64,000 nucleotides of DNA, from positions 580,102-644,101 of the forward strand of contig CM040453.1 in the NCBI GenBank assembly GCA_022749755.1, written 5' to 3'. Positions 36,831-49,334 of this stretch are shown here, one piece after another. A program made the translations under genes and the position numbers. The first letter of the stretch is position 1. The number at the start of each line of letters is the position of its first letter. The notes below the pieces were generated by a model. The model searched no databases, was not told the origin of the DNA, and saw only the letters and a list, made by a program, of their open reading frames with translations. This stretch comes from Azadirachta indica. Its lineage: Eukaryota > Streptophyta > Magnoliopsida > Sapindales > Meliaceae.

Positions 36831-37174
36831 TTATTAAATTTTTATATATTATTTATTGAATATAATAACGTAACCCTTATTATTTATTATACAACGAGGA
36901 TCTCACCAATCTGTTAAACTTATATGTATGTGTTAAAAACTATTATTAAGATTCTTTTGAAATATTTTTCATGCGATTTTTTTTTTTTTAATTTTTATAG
37001 AAAACTTTCTTGCAAAAATATCGTTCGTATGGACACACTTCACTATTTTCCCTGCCTCTATATTGCTCTCTTTTATACAGAGAAGAAAAACACTCGCCTT
37101 CTCTAATACATACTTCTCTATCTCTCTCTCCCGCGAATTCATCAAGAAAGACAACCAAAGCTTTGTTAAACCAG

Positions 37175-38435
37175 GTATATTTCTTTCTCTTTGTTGCATT
37201 TGTTTCTTGGTTTCTTTTTTCCGTTTTATATGTTGAATGCTTCCCTGTAAATATATTGATGACAAATGTGTGATAATCACTGCATAACGTAAAAACCCAT
37301 TTCTTCAGGTTTTGTCTTTCACGTTGGTTGTTCATGTTTCAAGCTCTCTTTCAATGGAGGTTAGTGATTAGTTCAATGTTCAATCTTGTTTCACTTTGCA
37401 TCATGTTTTATCTTCAATGTGGTAACTTTATGCACTGTTCTTTGTTGTTTATGATTCTGTCCTGCGTTCTAAACAAGGGAATTTTTTATGGGGCTTGCTG
37501 GAGAATTGTACGTATTAAGGCTATGTTTTCAGTGTTTGGTTTAATATTATCAGTTTGGTTGCTGTTGTGATGACTGATCAAGATTTTGAATCAATGCATT
37601 ACCCGATTGATTTCATTTTGATTTCTGTTGTTTGTTCTGGTTATGATTTTTGCTCTTGGACTTGTTTAATAACTTCTGATATCGAGTTTGTAAGAAAATT
37701 GATTGGTATTTGGTAATCTTGTTATAAGGTGCTTGCTTTGAAACTCTCTGCTTTCTCTGCGTTTTCTATTTTGTATGTGTTTGTTTTCTTTCATCTTTGC
37801 TTTTCTTTTATTTATTTCTTTATTTTTTTCATGTTTAGATGTTTCATATCTGTAGTTTGTTGGCTGATCAAATATATCTGCATTTATATACTGGGCATTT
37901 GGCTCACCGAGAGAAAACTTTGGGATTTCAATTTCTGTAAGAGATAATTTATCAGGTTTTTCTATAGAATTTGTTCGTGGGTCTCATTTGGTGATGATAA
38001 TGTAGTTGCTTCGGCAACTTGCTGACGGTTACACATAAGCAATTTCTTCAATCACCCCGGAAGGCTGGAAAGAAGATTTATTTTACTTCTAGGTTTTCAA
38101 TTTTGGTTTAAGAGATTTCAGCTAATCAAAAAGATTTCACTGTCTCTTGTTTTGCTCCTTATTTTTGCCCTAATTCTTTGTCCCTTACTTTTACTTGTTG
38201 GCATCTGGATTAAATATATATACTGGAAATAAAAGGTGGCTGTCTTACCGAAGAAATTTGCATACCATCTGTGTGTCTCTGCTAATGATTTATAGCAATT
38301 CCAAGGCATTCAGTAAATTTTTCTTTAAGCATTTCATATTTATATAAACATTAAAAAATTTATGCCTGTATTTTTCTTACTGTTTGCTATTGATTTTATT
38401 GCTCTTTTCTTTCTGAGTGTATATTGTTATGGCAG
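37175..38435 (+). other. Probable 1.26-kb leader intron of the ELM2/SANT gene
   Basis: A CT-rich leader (about 37080-37174) ends in CCAG before GTATAT. The acceptor GGCAG sits directly before the ATG at 38436. The interior is T-rich and lacks any protein-like frame. Splicing is inferred from sequence only. Confidence 0.5.
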
Positions 38436-41400
38436 ATGGAGTCAGGTCATCTGGGTTGTGATGCCAATTCCACAGAAGAAACATCTCTAAAGCAGTTATA
38501 TCCTCCCAAACCTGTTGACAACAATGACCCTTTTGGAGATCGGCAGGTGAATCCCCGAGTCGGTGATGCATTCCAGGTGGAAATTCCACCCATGATAACA
38601 GGATCCGAGTATATTCAGCTTTTAATGAACCCTACTGATTCAGATTACCTATTTCATATTTCACATTCCTTTCAAATGGGATTGTCCATCCCAATTATGT
38701 GGCTCCACAATAAAGTAAATGATAATGAGGATCAAGGATGTGAAGTTTCGGGCAGTTCTGATGTTGCGGCTAATGCAGTTAAGTCAGTCAAATATAGAAA
38801 GAAGAAAAAAAGTAGAATTGACACTGGGAAGAAAGGTTCAGAACTCAATGCTTCAGAGGTGAATAGCAGAGAAGAATCAGAACCAGAAAACTCTGAATCA
38901 AAATTAGCGGGGAGGACTCAATGCACAAACTATTCTCCACTTCCTGGTTTGGTTCAAGACTCTTGGAGTGAAGCTGAAAAGGATATTTTTCTTCTTGGCT
39001 TATATATATTCGGGAAAAACTTTTTCCAGATAAAGAGGTTTGTTGAGACCAAACCAATGGGGGATATACTGTCGTTTTACTATGGGGAATTCTATAGGTG
39101 TGATGGATACCAAAGGTGGTCAGATTGCCGAAAACCAAGAAGTAGGAAATGCGTATATGGACGGAAAATTTTTACTCAGTGGAGGCAGCAAGAGTTGTTA
39201 TCTCGTTTGCTTCCCCAAGTTCCAGAGGAATCTCAAAACTCTTTGCTGGAGGTATGCACAAATTTCTGCTGGCAATTTTTAACACTAGAGCCTTGCCGAA
39301 TTTGTACTTGAGAAATTTTCTATAAAGCCATTATTCTCTCAGCTCCTCTTTACATTGTATTCTGACAACTCCTAATTTCCACATCTAATTGGCTTGCAGA
39401 TAGAGTATGTTGTGTTCGTAAAATATGTATCATATACGTGCACAACTTTTTAACTGTTTCGTGTTTCCAACACTATTTTCCTTTCCTGAAATATCTCATC
39501 TCAGTTTTGGTCTGTTAGCAGGCTTCTAAGTCATTTGCAGAGGGGAGAACTTCGCTGGAAAGTTATGTTTTCTTTTTGAAGGCTACTGTTGGAATTCATA
39601 CTCTTGTAGAATGTGTCAGCGTTGGCAAGGGGAAAATGGATCTCACAAGTCTTGCCATGGAGCCTGTTAAGACTAATCAACTGTTTACTTTCTGTCCCAC
39701 AGTGCCGAGTGGCAAAGCTTGCTCATCGCTTACAAGCAGTGACATAATCAGGTTTCTAACTGGAGGCTTCCGCTTAAGCAAAGCTCGGTGCAATGATATT
39801 TTCTGGGAAGCAGTTTGGCCCCGTTTGCTAGCAAGAGGATGGCACTCTGAGCAACCCAGGAATCAGGGATATGCCACTTCCAAAGATTATTTGGTTTTTC
39901 TTATGCCTGGAATAAAAAAGTTCTCAAGAAGGAAACTTGTAAAAGGAGACCACTACTTTGATTCTGTAAGTGATATTTTGAACAAAGTGGCATCCGAACC
40001 AAAACTTATAGAGCTAGAAGTTGAAGTCAGCAGCGGCAATGAAAATCAATGGGTTTCAGAAGAATTATCAGATCAGGATGATCCATCCACTGATCGACCC
40101 CATTGTTACCTTAAACCTCTTACTTCTAACAGCAATTTGGAGCGTATGAAGTTCATGGTGATAGACTCCAGTTTGGTCCATGGAGGACAATCATGCAAAA
40201 TGAGAGAACTCAGGCACTTGCCAGTCAACTTTAAAGATACTTCCAAAGTGACCTGTCTTCCAATAAACAAAGAAGGGTCTCAGCTTGATGTTGCTACTAT
40301 GCCATTGAATGTAAAGAAGAATACAAGTATTGCTGAATGCAGCAAGAATATATTTGATATTCATGGCCCAAACAGGACGAGGTTCACAGTCGTGGATACC
40401 AGTGTAGTCCATGGTGGAAAATCTTCCAAGGTGACAGCACAGAGATATTGCCCAGTTCAATCTAAAATTTCTTCTGATATGAATTTTTTGTCAAGAGTAG
40501 ATGAAGGGAGTTCCTCCAATGATTCAGCGGACGAACAAGAGTCAAATACTGCTGAATATGATACGCCATTGAATTCTGAGCCAGATGCTTCTGATTCACG
40601 GGTGAACGGCAATATTTACAATTATGGTATAGTTGCATTTGATGATGCTAGTTCAAATAAGGCTCTTAACTTGGACTCTGGAAACAACACGGAGACCCAC
40701 GAGCATCAAGAGGCCAACAAGTCAGAAGACAAAAAGACCAAGACGACTATAAAGCACCATTTCAGTCGAAGAGCAAAATCTAATAATACAAATAGTTTAG
40801 CTCCTCTTGTTAAACGGAGGAGGTTAACTGCTTGTGCCAGGATAGAGACAAGCAGTATTTCTGAGGATTTCTCAGTTGGCCACGAGTCAAAAGATGTAAG
40901 GCCCTGTTGTGCATTGAACTTGCCAGCTGGCATGGAGATCAGTCGAGGTATAATTAGTAAGAGTTGTTGTGGCATGGAGATGTCTTGTGGGAAAAATGAG
41001 AGACATCAAAACTCGTCACCAATGGATCTTAATGCATCCCGGATTCCATTTGACTCTGACAATCGAGAAGTATTAATGACGGAGGTGGAAGACATGCAAG
41101 CCATGAATTCAGATGGTTTGTTTGTTAATGAGAACAAGCTTAATCTCGAGGCACTAAACACCTCCGTTGATGTTGTTACTTCATCACAGCAGCCTGACGT
41201 GAATCCAAGGAGGCACAGCACTAGAAACAGGCCACCAACTGCTAAAGCATTGGAAGCTCTTGCTTGTGGATTCTTGAACACTAAAAAGAAACAGAAAAGC
41301 AAAGAATTTCACACCCAACAAATCCCATTTTCAAATCCTTCCCGCAAGGCACGTAGCAGGGTCAACCCACCATCCAGATGTGGTAGAGCTGGCACGGGTA

Positions 41401-41510
41401 TTGTGGATATGAAGGAAGAAAAGAAAGTAAATAAAATTTTTATCATTCATGAAGATATAGTTAGCCAACCTCTTGACCAATTTGAAAAGAAGAGTCTCAA
41501 TATCAAGTAG
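38436..41510 (+). CDS. ELM2/SANT-like nuclear protein (At2g47820/At1g09050 type)
   Basis: Two coding exons (38436-39251 and 39522-41510) join in phase 0 to 934 residues. The N-terminal segment RVGDAFQVEIPPMI (from about residue 41) resembles an ELM2 motif. A SANT/Myb-like domain starts at W177 (WSEAEKDIFLLGLYIFGKNF) and ends near FYYGEFYR at 222. A basic run RKKKKSR lies between them. The long C-terminal part is hydrophilic, carries two related blocks around VHGG (about residues 480-507 and 557-583), and ends with a RHSTRNRPPTAKALEAL motif. ELM2-SANT pairs usually recruit histone deacetylases. From memory, Arabidopsis relatives have been placed in an HDA6 complex. Role here: a probable chromatin-complex subunit. 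The start follows a leader intron acceptor. Confidence 0.88.
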
Positions 41511-44500
41511 TAATCTCTAAAGCTGCTTACTAGCCTGAAGATCCAATTTTCCAAGAACATTTATCTGTCTTAGATGCTCTATTTCCTATCTTGGGCATTG
41601 CAATTGGGTCCTGATCTTTATTGAGGAATTCATGCTGTGTTTACTCCTAACAGAGAGTCATGTACCGAGCAAGGCCATTGCGTAAATGCTTTCACCAACC
41701 TCTAAAGAAGACTACACATTCTATTCAGTCGTGTGTATGTATATATATTTGTTGGTCTAGAATCCTTGCAACAATCTTAGCAGGAATTCACAAGCAATTG
41801 TCTTTTCTTCTTCTTCTTCTATAAGTGGTGTGTTAGACAAGATGTTTTTTTCTCTAGTGAACCATTTACATGTCTATGTTCTCTTTTTTTATGGAGAATG
41901 ATGCAATAACTTTGCATTTTATGAGATCTGATAAGGTTGTATTAGCATATATAATTTGCTCATTTGCAGCAACAATGGACAAAACTTCTAGAAAGTGTTT
42001 TTGGATCTTTGAATAACCGAACTAAGAATACAATAAGAGTTTCTATAAAGCAAGCCTTTTGGAGACAAATCTCTAATCCAATCCATTCTTGAAGGAAGCC
42101 AGTTCTTGCCTTTTTGGTACAATCTCCCTCCCTAAACAAGATTAATACTGTTAAATTTACTAAGCCAATTTCCTTTTATCAACTTTTAAAAAAAGTTGCT
42201 TAAGGGTCATAAACAATATAATTATTGTCTAAATAATTTTCCTCTAGCAAATAATGAAAGTGAAGCTTGCTTTGCAGATCATGCAACCCAAATTATTATT
42301 TACCCTTCTCTTTTTGTCTCAATGATTTTTATGATTGACAAAATATCATACTTTTTTTCTCTTTTAGAATTCTTCTTTTAGCAGCCTATCTCCCTTTTTA
42401 AAAAAATTTCGAAATGTTGTGTGCAATAAAATTAATAGTCTCGATAAACATCTAACTAAAAAATTGTGGTACTAAAAATAAAAAATAATTAATTTATTGA
42501 TATTGACAACACATGAATTTATTGCTAATTAAAAGACAAAATACACTCAAATCAGAAATGGGTCCTTAATGGTACTATACATCACATGCATGGTTTGTTT
42601 AATTTGAAATAAAAAAAGCCATTTTTTCTTTTGCATGATGCTGATAGAATGCATATTGAATTTCTTATAATGAAATTGGAATTGTCAAATCATATAATCT
42701 TTGATTCTGTTTTTTAGTTTGCTGGAAACTTCATAAAGAGCTCGATTTAAATATAAATATATATTCAATATTAACATATTAATATTAATACTTCTTTTTC
42801 AATGGTCGATTCAATTTGAAAAAGGAAATCGAGATTTCGAGGAAATTTCAAAAAGGGGGAAATTTTAAAAAAAGTGCTTCCAATCATAAAGTTTTTTTGC
42901 TTAATTTTTCTCTAAACCTGACTTTTTGATCAAAATTAAGTGATAAGTAGTTTGTCATTGGCTTTGCCTCCATCAAGTAACTTAACCTCATCATCAATTT
43001 GGGGGGCCTATACATATTATTATTATAACAAAAGCAACTTGTAAAATCATGAACCAAAAATAAATTAATCCCATCTCAATCATTCATATATATGTTTTCA
43101 AAAAATAAATACATAATTAAAATACATTTCAATTAAAATAATTAAAAGCATGTCTATCCTTACTTAATTACATTCATTTATATGTTGTAAAAGTTAAAAA
43201 ATTCTAATTTTTTTTGTTAATCTTCTTTTATGTATGTAATGTCCGTTGTCAATGTATCTCATTGTGAGACAAAGAATCTTGGGATCTGCTTAAAAGCAGC
43301 TTTTCTTTTTTCCAATATTACGTGCAACACTACCCCAAGATGAAAAGGAAAAAGGAAAAAAAAGAAAAATCACTTACTGATGAAACAGCATAGGAGCCAA
43401 AAAGTGCTTTTTCTTTTGCCCAACCCCCTAACCAAAAGAGAAAAAAAAAGTCGTTCCCATGCTTCAAAATTTTGCAGAGATTCATATCTCGATCATCATC
43501 GATCAACTGCCCCCTTTTCACCAATGATTCAATTTAAAAAAAAAAAAGAAGAAGAAGAAAATTCTTCACTTCACATGGGTAAGTAATTGGATCCAATTTT
43601 CCCATAACTTTTTTTTTTAATTTATTTAATCACTAATGATGAATAAATCTTGTCTCTTTGGGTGTAATCAGTAATTTTTATTCAAATAAGCGAGGATGAT
43701 TTTGCAAATCACAGAAACCTTCAAATCATCATCAATGTTTTCCATTATTTTATTTTATTTTGTTTTTAAAATATATATATCATTTACCAATCATTTTAAT
43801 TAAAATATAATTTTCAATATAAAAATCTATATTAATTATTACATAGAAATGAATATTTATTTATATTATTATTATGGAAAAATTAAACAACTTTAGTCGG
43901 TCTCACGCATACAGTACTCTTAAGATTTATTTTACGTGAATTGGTTGCCAGTTCAGAAAAGCTTTTTCTTTTTTTTTTTTAATTAATTAATTATTTATTT
44001 GGGTCCATTAAATAATTTGGTGGGTACAGGCAATATCTGATGAACTTAAATTTGTCTTCATTTATTATCACAAAAACAGTATAAAGCCAAATTCTGAAGT
44101 TTAAAGCTTAGACCACATTTCCAAAAGCTATGCTCTTTGTTTGGCTTCAAAAGCACTTCTTTTCCGCTCTAATCTGTGAGCCCTTTATTTTTATTTATTT
44201 ATTTACATTTTCTATTGCTAAAAATTAAATATCCATTATATTTTGCTTAATTTATGAAATGATAATAAAAATATTAATTCATACATGATTAATGACTTCA
44301 GATGTAACCTCTCACCAACGGCAGATTATCATAATCTTTATTTATTTTTTTTTTTTGACTTTTTAAACATGATCCATGAATTTTTATTCATAGAATGCAG
44401 CTTTCTTTTCTGCAAGTGAAATTAACAGGGAATATATTAATGAATGAAACCCAACTTGTTAGTGGTTACCATTATCATATATTTAGATATATAATTAATT

Positions 44501-45514
44501 AATATGCAGGTAGTTAATTATCACAAAAAATAGCACAACATTAACCCATGCAATTAGGTTAATTAGCTCACCCAATGCTCAAAGAATAATTCTTTTAAAA
44601 AATATTTATATATTTTGAACTTCTACTTAATTTTTTCTTCATTAATTTATTTCATGCGAAAAACATTTTACCTTATGTTTACCTTTTATATCCACACACA
44701 CATAGATTCATCAACTGATCAACATACAGATTAGATAAATAATAAAAGCATATTGTTAATTTAACGAGTCACCGACGAAGTGTATAACCTACTGAATTAA
44801 ATAAAATAGAGTTTATGGCCAAATTATATAATATATTATATTTGATATAATATATTATTATTTTGGAACATTTTGTTCTTCCCATCCCATGCATATATAT
44901 ATATATATATATAAAATTCAATCCAGTATATGATCTCTCTTTCATCCCTCAACTGCCCTATCAACTCTTTTTTTTTTTTTTTTAAAAAAATTTGATGTCC
45001 AACCCTTATCTTGCTTATACAATCGAGTCGAGAGTCCTAATTTATTTATTTATATATAATTAATTTATTTATTTGTTAATTAATTTGGGTTCTTAATGTG
45101 TAGCTAGATTGATGAGCAAATTAAAATAGCTAGGTTTAAATGGCTTATCTAACGAGGGCCTGCAGAAGCTGTTCCATGTGCATGCACAGTACGTATCTGC
45201 TAGAGAAAGTGATTATTAGCTTGCTTAATTATGGCTTATATTTTGGAAGCACTTGCATCCCAAAAAGCAATTAAAACTCCTGTTTAATTAAGTCCATCGT
45301 TTCAGTTGGTTTAATTCATTAAAAGAAAATGCAGGAAAATGACAAACCAAGTAGAAAGGAATTAACTCCTAATATTAACCTAAGTGCTTCTTACTCCAAA
45401 AACTGTTTTTAACTATTTCAAACCCTAAATTACATATTAACTGATCATCAAAGTATCAAACAGGCAAGTGACAATATCAGGGAGTATATATATTAATGAT
45501 CTCTTTTGAAAGTG

Positions 45515-45546
<32 letters not shown>

Positions 45547-46978
45547 ATTTTTCTTCTTTTAGTTTATAAATCGACCTGTATATGAATTATATGAATGACA
45601 ATTCAACTCTCGCTGTATATTTATGCAAAAGTCTCATCACCATGCATGCATGCATGCATCTTAATTACGTACCTATTTACATAAATATATATATATATAT
45701 ATTATATATAAAAATAAAGTTTGACTATGATTTTAAAACACTACTTATCTTATACAGGTGTTTTCTTCGACTTCTCTCGTTATCCTGTAAAAATCTTTTT
45801 TTTTAAAAAAAAAAAATGAAAATTGGGTTGCTATGGTAAGCATGAAAAGAGGAAATTTCTGGGATATGGGTTCCAGCTGACCAAAATTTATGTGTAATGA
45901 TTTTCCCCAAAAGTGAAAAAAAAAAAAAAAAAAAAAGGAAAAAACTCAACTATATATTTTGTAACATTACTCGTTTTTGATTTCACAATCACATGCAACT
46001 TTTAAGTCTAAGATTGCTGGGTTCTCCGAATCTTCCTTCTCAAAAACTAGTACCATCAAAAACATTTTTTAAAAACATAATAACAAAAGTAAAAATAGAT
46101 TTGACAGACAACAGCTAGTAGGTAATTAGTTTTTTTTTTTTTTGTTCACTTACTTTGCCAAGAAAAAATAATGCATTTAGAAATCTTTTACTATCAAAAT
46201 CCTTACCACATGTATATATACATGTTTAACTTCTATTAATTATATCTCTAATCTGTAGAAATTCAGTAGTACTTCCTTTAAAAACACCCCATCAAATTCT
46301 CTTAATGGAGTTTTCTTTTTCTCGAAAAATAATTAATAATATATAAAATATATATAATTTAGAAAGAGAAATTAAAAGTTAAGAATTTGAATTGGGAAAG
46401 CAGGATGAATCAAATGCACGTGAACAGAACAGAAGAATTTTTGTATTATTGTCGGGTCCTTTTCGAGAACGATTTTCATCACTGCCCACCCGTGATATTG
46501 CTAATGCTAGCTGAGTGGCAATTTTGTTATTGGCAGTTCTTTACGGATGGTATTTTGGGTATAATATAACTCTTTTTAAAATATCATCACAACGAGACAA
46601 ATCCTGAACTAGAACGCTTGTTCCGCCTGCAATGTGGGCCACACAAAAACATTGAAATTTCGGAAATACCCCCCACCTCACTTGACTACTTCAAATTTCT
46701 TTCTTATTCAAGTGTGTCTGCACATGATGTACGTATGAATATTACTTAAAAATAAATAATTATAATCTAAGTTAAATTTAATTTTTTTTTAAAAGAAATT
46801 TCTTTCATTAATACCGCATAAAACTAATTAAATTTTTTCTCACTTGAACTAATGATGGGTGCTAGTCAAATAAATGGCATGTAGAAAATCCATAGTATCT
46901 TTTCTAACAAAATAAAAAAAAGAAAAAATAATATAACAAATTAATGAAATTAATTAAGATGAAATAGATGGAGCATAT

Positions 46979-47010
46979 TAACATATATATACATATATAT
47001 ACATATATAT
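46979..47010. repeat. Tandem decamer repeat (ACATATATAT)3
   Basis: Three near-perfect copies of a 10-bp unit in AT-rich DNA about 0.7 kb upstream of the IDD start codon. Confidence 0.7.
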
Positions 47011-47305
47011 TTATAAAATCATAATTGTACAAACTTGCAATTGCATTAATAAATAAATAACCCCTCAATCTATTTATGGACTTACCATGAAAACATTAAA
47101 AGTTCATTTAATATAAAATATAATAGTTAAATTATAGATAATAAGGACAAAGAAAGAATTTACTAGGGAAGAAAATGAGGGGCAATTAAAATATTATTTA
47201 TAATAATCGGCAAACAGTCCACAACAGTGTCTGGAAACATTATAATAAATATATACAATACAAAGCCGAATAAGAGAAAGACTTGGTTTCTTCTTCTCAT
47301 TGAGC

Positions 47306-47394
47306 CTGCCTGCCTGCCTGCCTGCCTGCCTGCAGCAAAAACAAATATTATTACTAGCTTCTTCTTCTTCTTCTTCTTCTTCTTCTTCTTCTTC
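47306..47394. repeat. Compound microsatellite (TGCC)n and (CTT)n in the IDD leader
   Basis: About seven tandem GCCT/TGCC tetranucleotides (47306-47333) are followed by about twelve CTT units (47359-47394). They lie 290-375 bp upstream of the IDD ATG, in probable 5' UTR or core promoter. Both are polypyrimidine-leaning on the coding strand. Confidence 0.85.
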
Positions 47395-47680
47395 ACCGTA
47401 AATGAAGGAGAATTTTCTGGTTTTTGTCTTCCTCTCCACTGCCAACAAATCCCTAGTTTTCTACTTTTGTTTTTTGTTTTTGTTTTTGTTTTCAAAAAAT
47501 ATATATTTTTTTATTTATTAATTAACCCCTTCTCCCTCTAGGAAGAAAATTCCACCACCAGGAACAACAAGAATAGAAAGAAAGAAAACAATAGAGTTAT
47601 TTGGAAGGAAGGAAGGAAAAGAGAGAGACAAAAAGGGTTGTGAATTAATATTATCTTGCTTTTTGTACTCTTAATTTTCC

Positions 47681-48554
47681 ATGTCAAATATTACAGGTGA
47701 TTGTGTTAGTTTCTCTTCATCAGGAAATAATAATATTATTACTGGTGGAGAAGAAGTTCATCAGCAGGAGAAAAGACATCAAGAGCTACTGAATCAGTTT
47801 CTTGCAACAAATTCTTTGCCTTCAAGTACTACAACTAATACCAGCAGCAATGGCTCCACTACTACCACAATTCAACAGCAACAACCAACTAAGAAAAAAA
47901 GAAATCTTCCAGGAACTCCAGGTAACTAATAATAATTAATTAATCAAGAATTTCGAGTATCAATTTGTTTTGATTATTATTATTTTCTTCAATTATTGGC
48001 TATAGTATACATCAACACTAGCATGATCCGTTGGTTCTAATTAATTTACAGATTTCTGGTTTAAGGGTAGAATAAACGAAAATTAATCTGATCAAGAATT
48101 AATAATATCATATATAAAGCTGCAAAATGAAGAAGGATTTTTGTGTACTTTGGAATATATATTTGAGAGATCCAAAAATGGGGTTAGAAAGAAGATGAGA
48201 ATTATTGAAGAGTTAAGTTGTTGAAGAGGAGGGGAGGGGAGGGGAGGGGAGGGGAGGGGTTCAATTATTGGTTGGGGTTCACAATCATTGTCGTGGACTG
48301 TTTGCTTTGCCTTTCTAGTACTCTTTTTTCTTTGTAATTTGTTTCTAACTCTTTCAAGTAAAGTAGCTAGTCATATATTTCTGCCCACATATATTATATA
48401 TCACTCATAATTATCTTTTTTGAAAATTATCAAACACGATGTCCCCATTTTCGTAAAAATCAAAATCTTAATGTCAAAAATTGCTATAAATTTATGAATA
48501 CTACGTACTAATGTATTACAAATTTTTTAGCTCAAGAATTTGGCCGGTAATTAA

Positions 48555-48585
<31 letters not shown>

Positions 48586-49287
48586 TTTTTGGGTCTTTCG
48601 GCCCGCCGGCCATTTTTTATGTCAAGACTTACTTATCCGAATATTTAAGAAAAAAAATGTATATTTTCTCTTGATTTATTGATAAGTAATTATATATGCA
48701 TTATCTAAATCGAAAGTCGTTTCCCATCAAAAAGAAAGAAAGAAAGAAAGAATTAAAGATATTGTGGTAGGTAGCTAGCTAGCTAAATGGAAGAAATTGA
48801 TTAATGTTAATATTAATTTGATATAATAATAATAATAATAATAATAATTTGTATATATAATTATAACTAATATATGCAGACCCAACAGCTGAAGTAATTG
48901 CTCTATCACCAAACTCTCTCTTGTCTACAAACCGATTCGTCTGTGAAATCTGCAACAAAGGTTTCCAAAGAGACCAAAATCTGCAGTTGCACCGTCGAGG
49001 CCACAATCTTCCATGGAAGCTCAGGCAAAGAACCAGCACTGAAATTAGAAAGAGAGTTTATGTTTGCCCAGAACCTTCTTGTGTCCACCACAACCCAGCT
49101 CGTGCTTTAGGTGACCTTACAGGCATTAAGAAGCACTTCTGCAGAAAGCACGGAGAGAAAAAGTGGAAATGTGATAAATGCTCCAAGAAGTATGCTGTGC
49201 TATCGGATTGGAAAGCTCATTCCAAGACCTGCGGGACTAAGGAATACAAATGTGACTGTGGCACCATCTTTTCCAGGTTATTAATTT

Positions 49288-49334
<47 letters not shown>

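Larger units (their letters stand above)
41511..47680. other. Long AT-rich intergenic region upstream of the IDD gene
   Basis: Six kilobases with no supported gene. It is dominated by A/T runs and TA microsatellites (for example about 44898-44912, 45513-45547 and 45685-45710), a CATGCATGCATGCATGC run (about 45641-45657), and a tandem ACATATATAT decamer (about 46979-47010). The right end is the IDD 5' leader. Short frames have low-complexity translations only. Confidence 0.5.

Noticed and set aside
37010..37335. Frames of 87-115 residues around 37.0-37.3 kb
   Set aside because: They overlap the CT-rich leader and leader intron of the ELM2/SANT gene and have low-complexity translations.
45641..45659. 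CATGCA (RY-type) repeat cluster
   Set aside because: The RY motif is known from seed promoters, but this run is a simple tandem microsatellite 2 kb from any start codon, as are similar runs near 12590 and 18500.
47194..47495. Open frames with poly-Glu or poly-Lys over 47160-47540
   Set aside because: They are translations of the CTT and TGCC microsatellites in the IDD leader, not genes.
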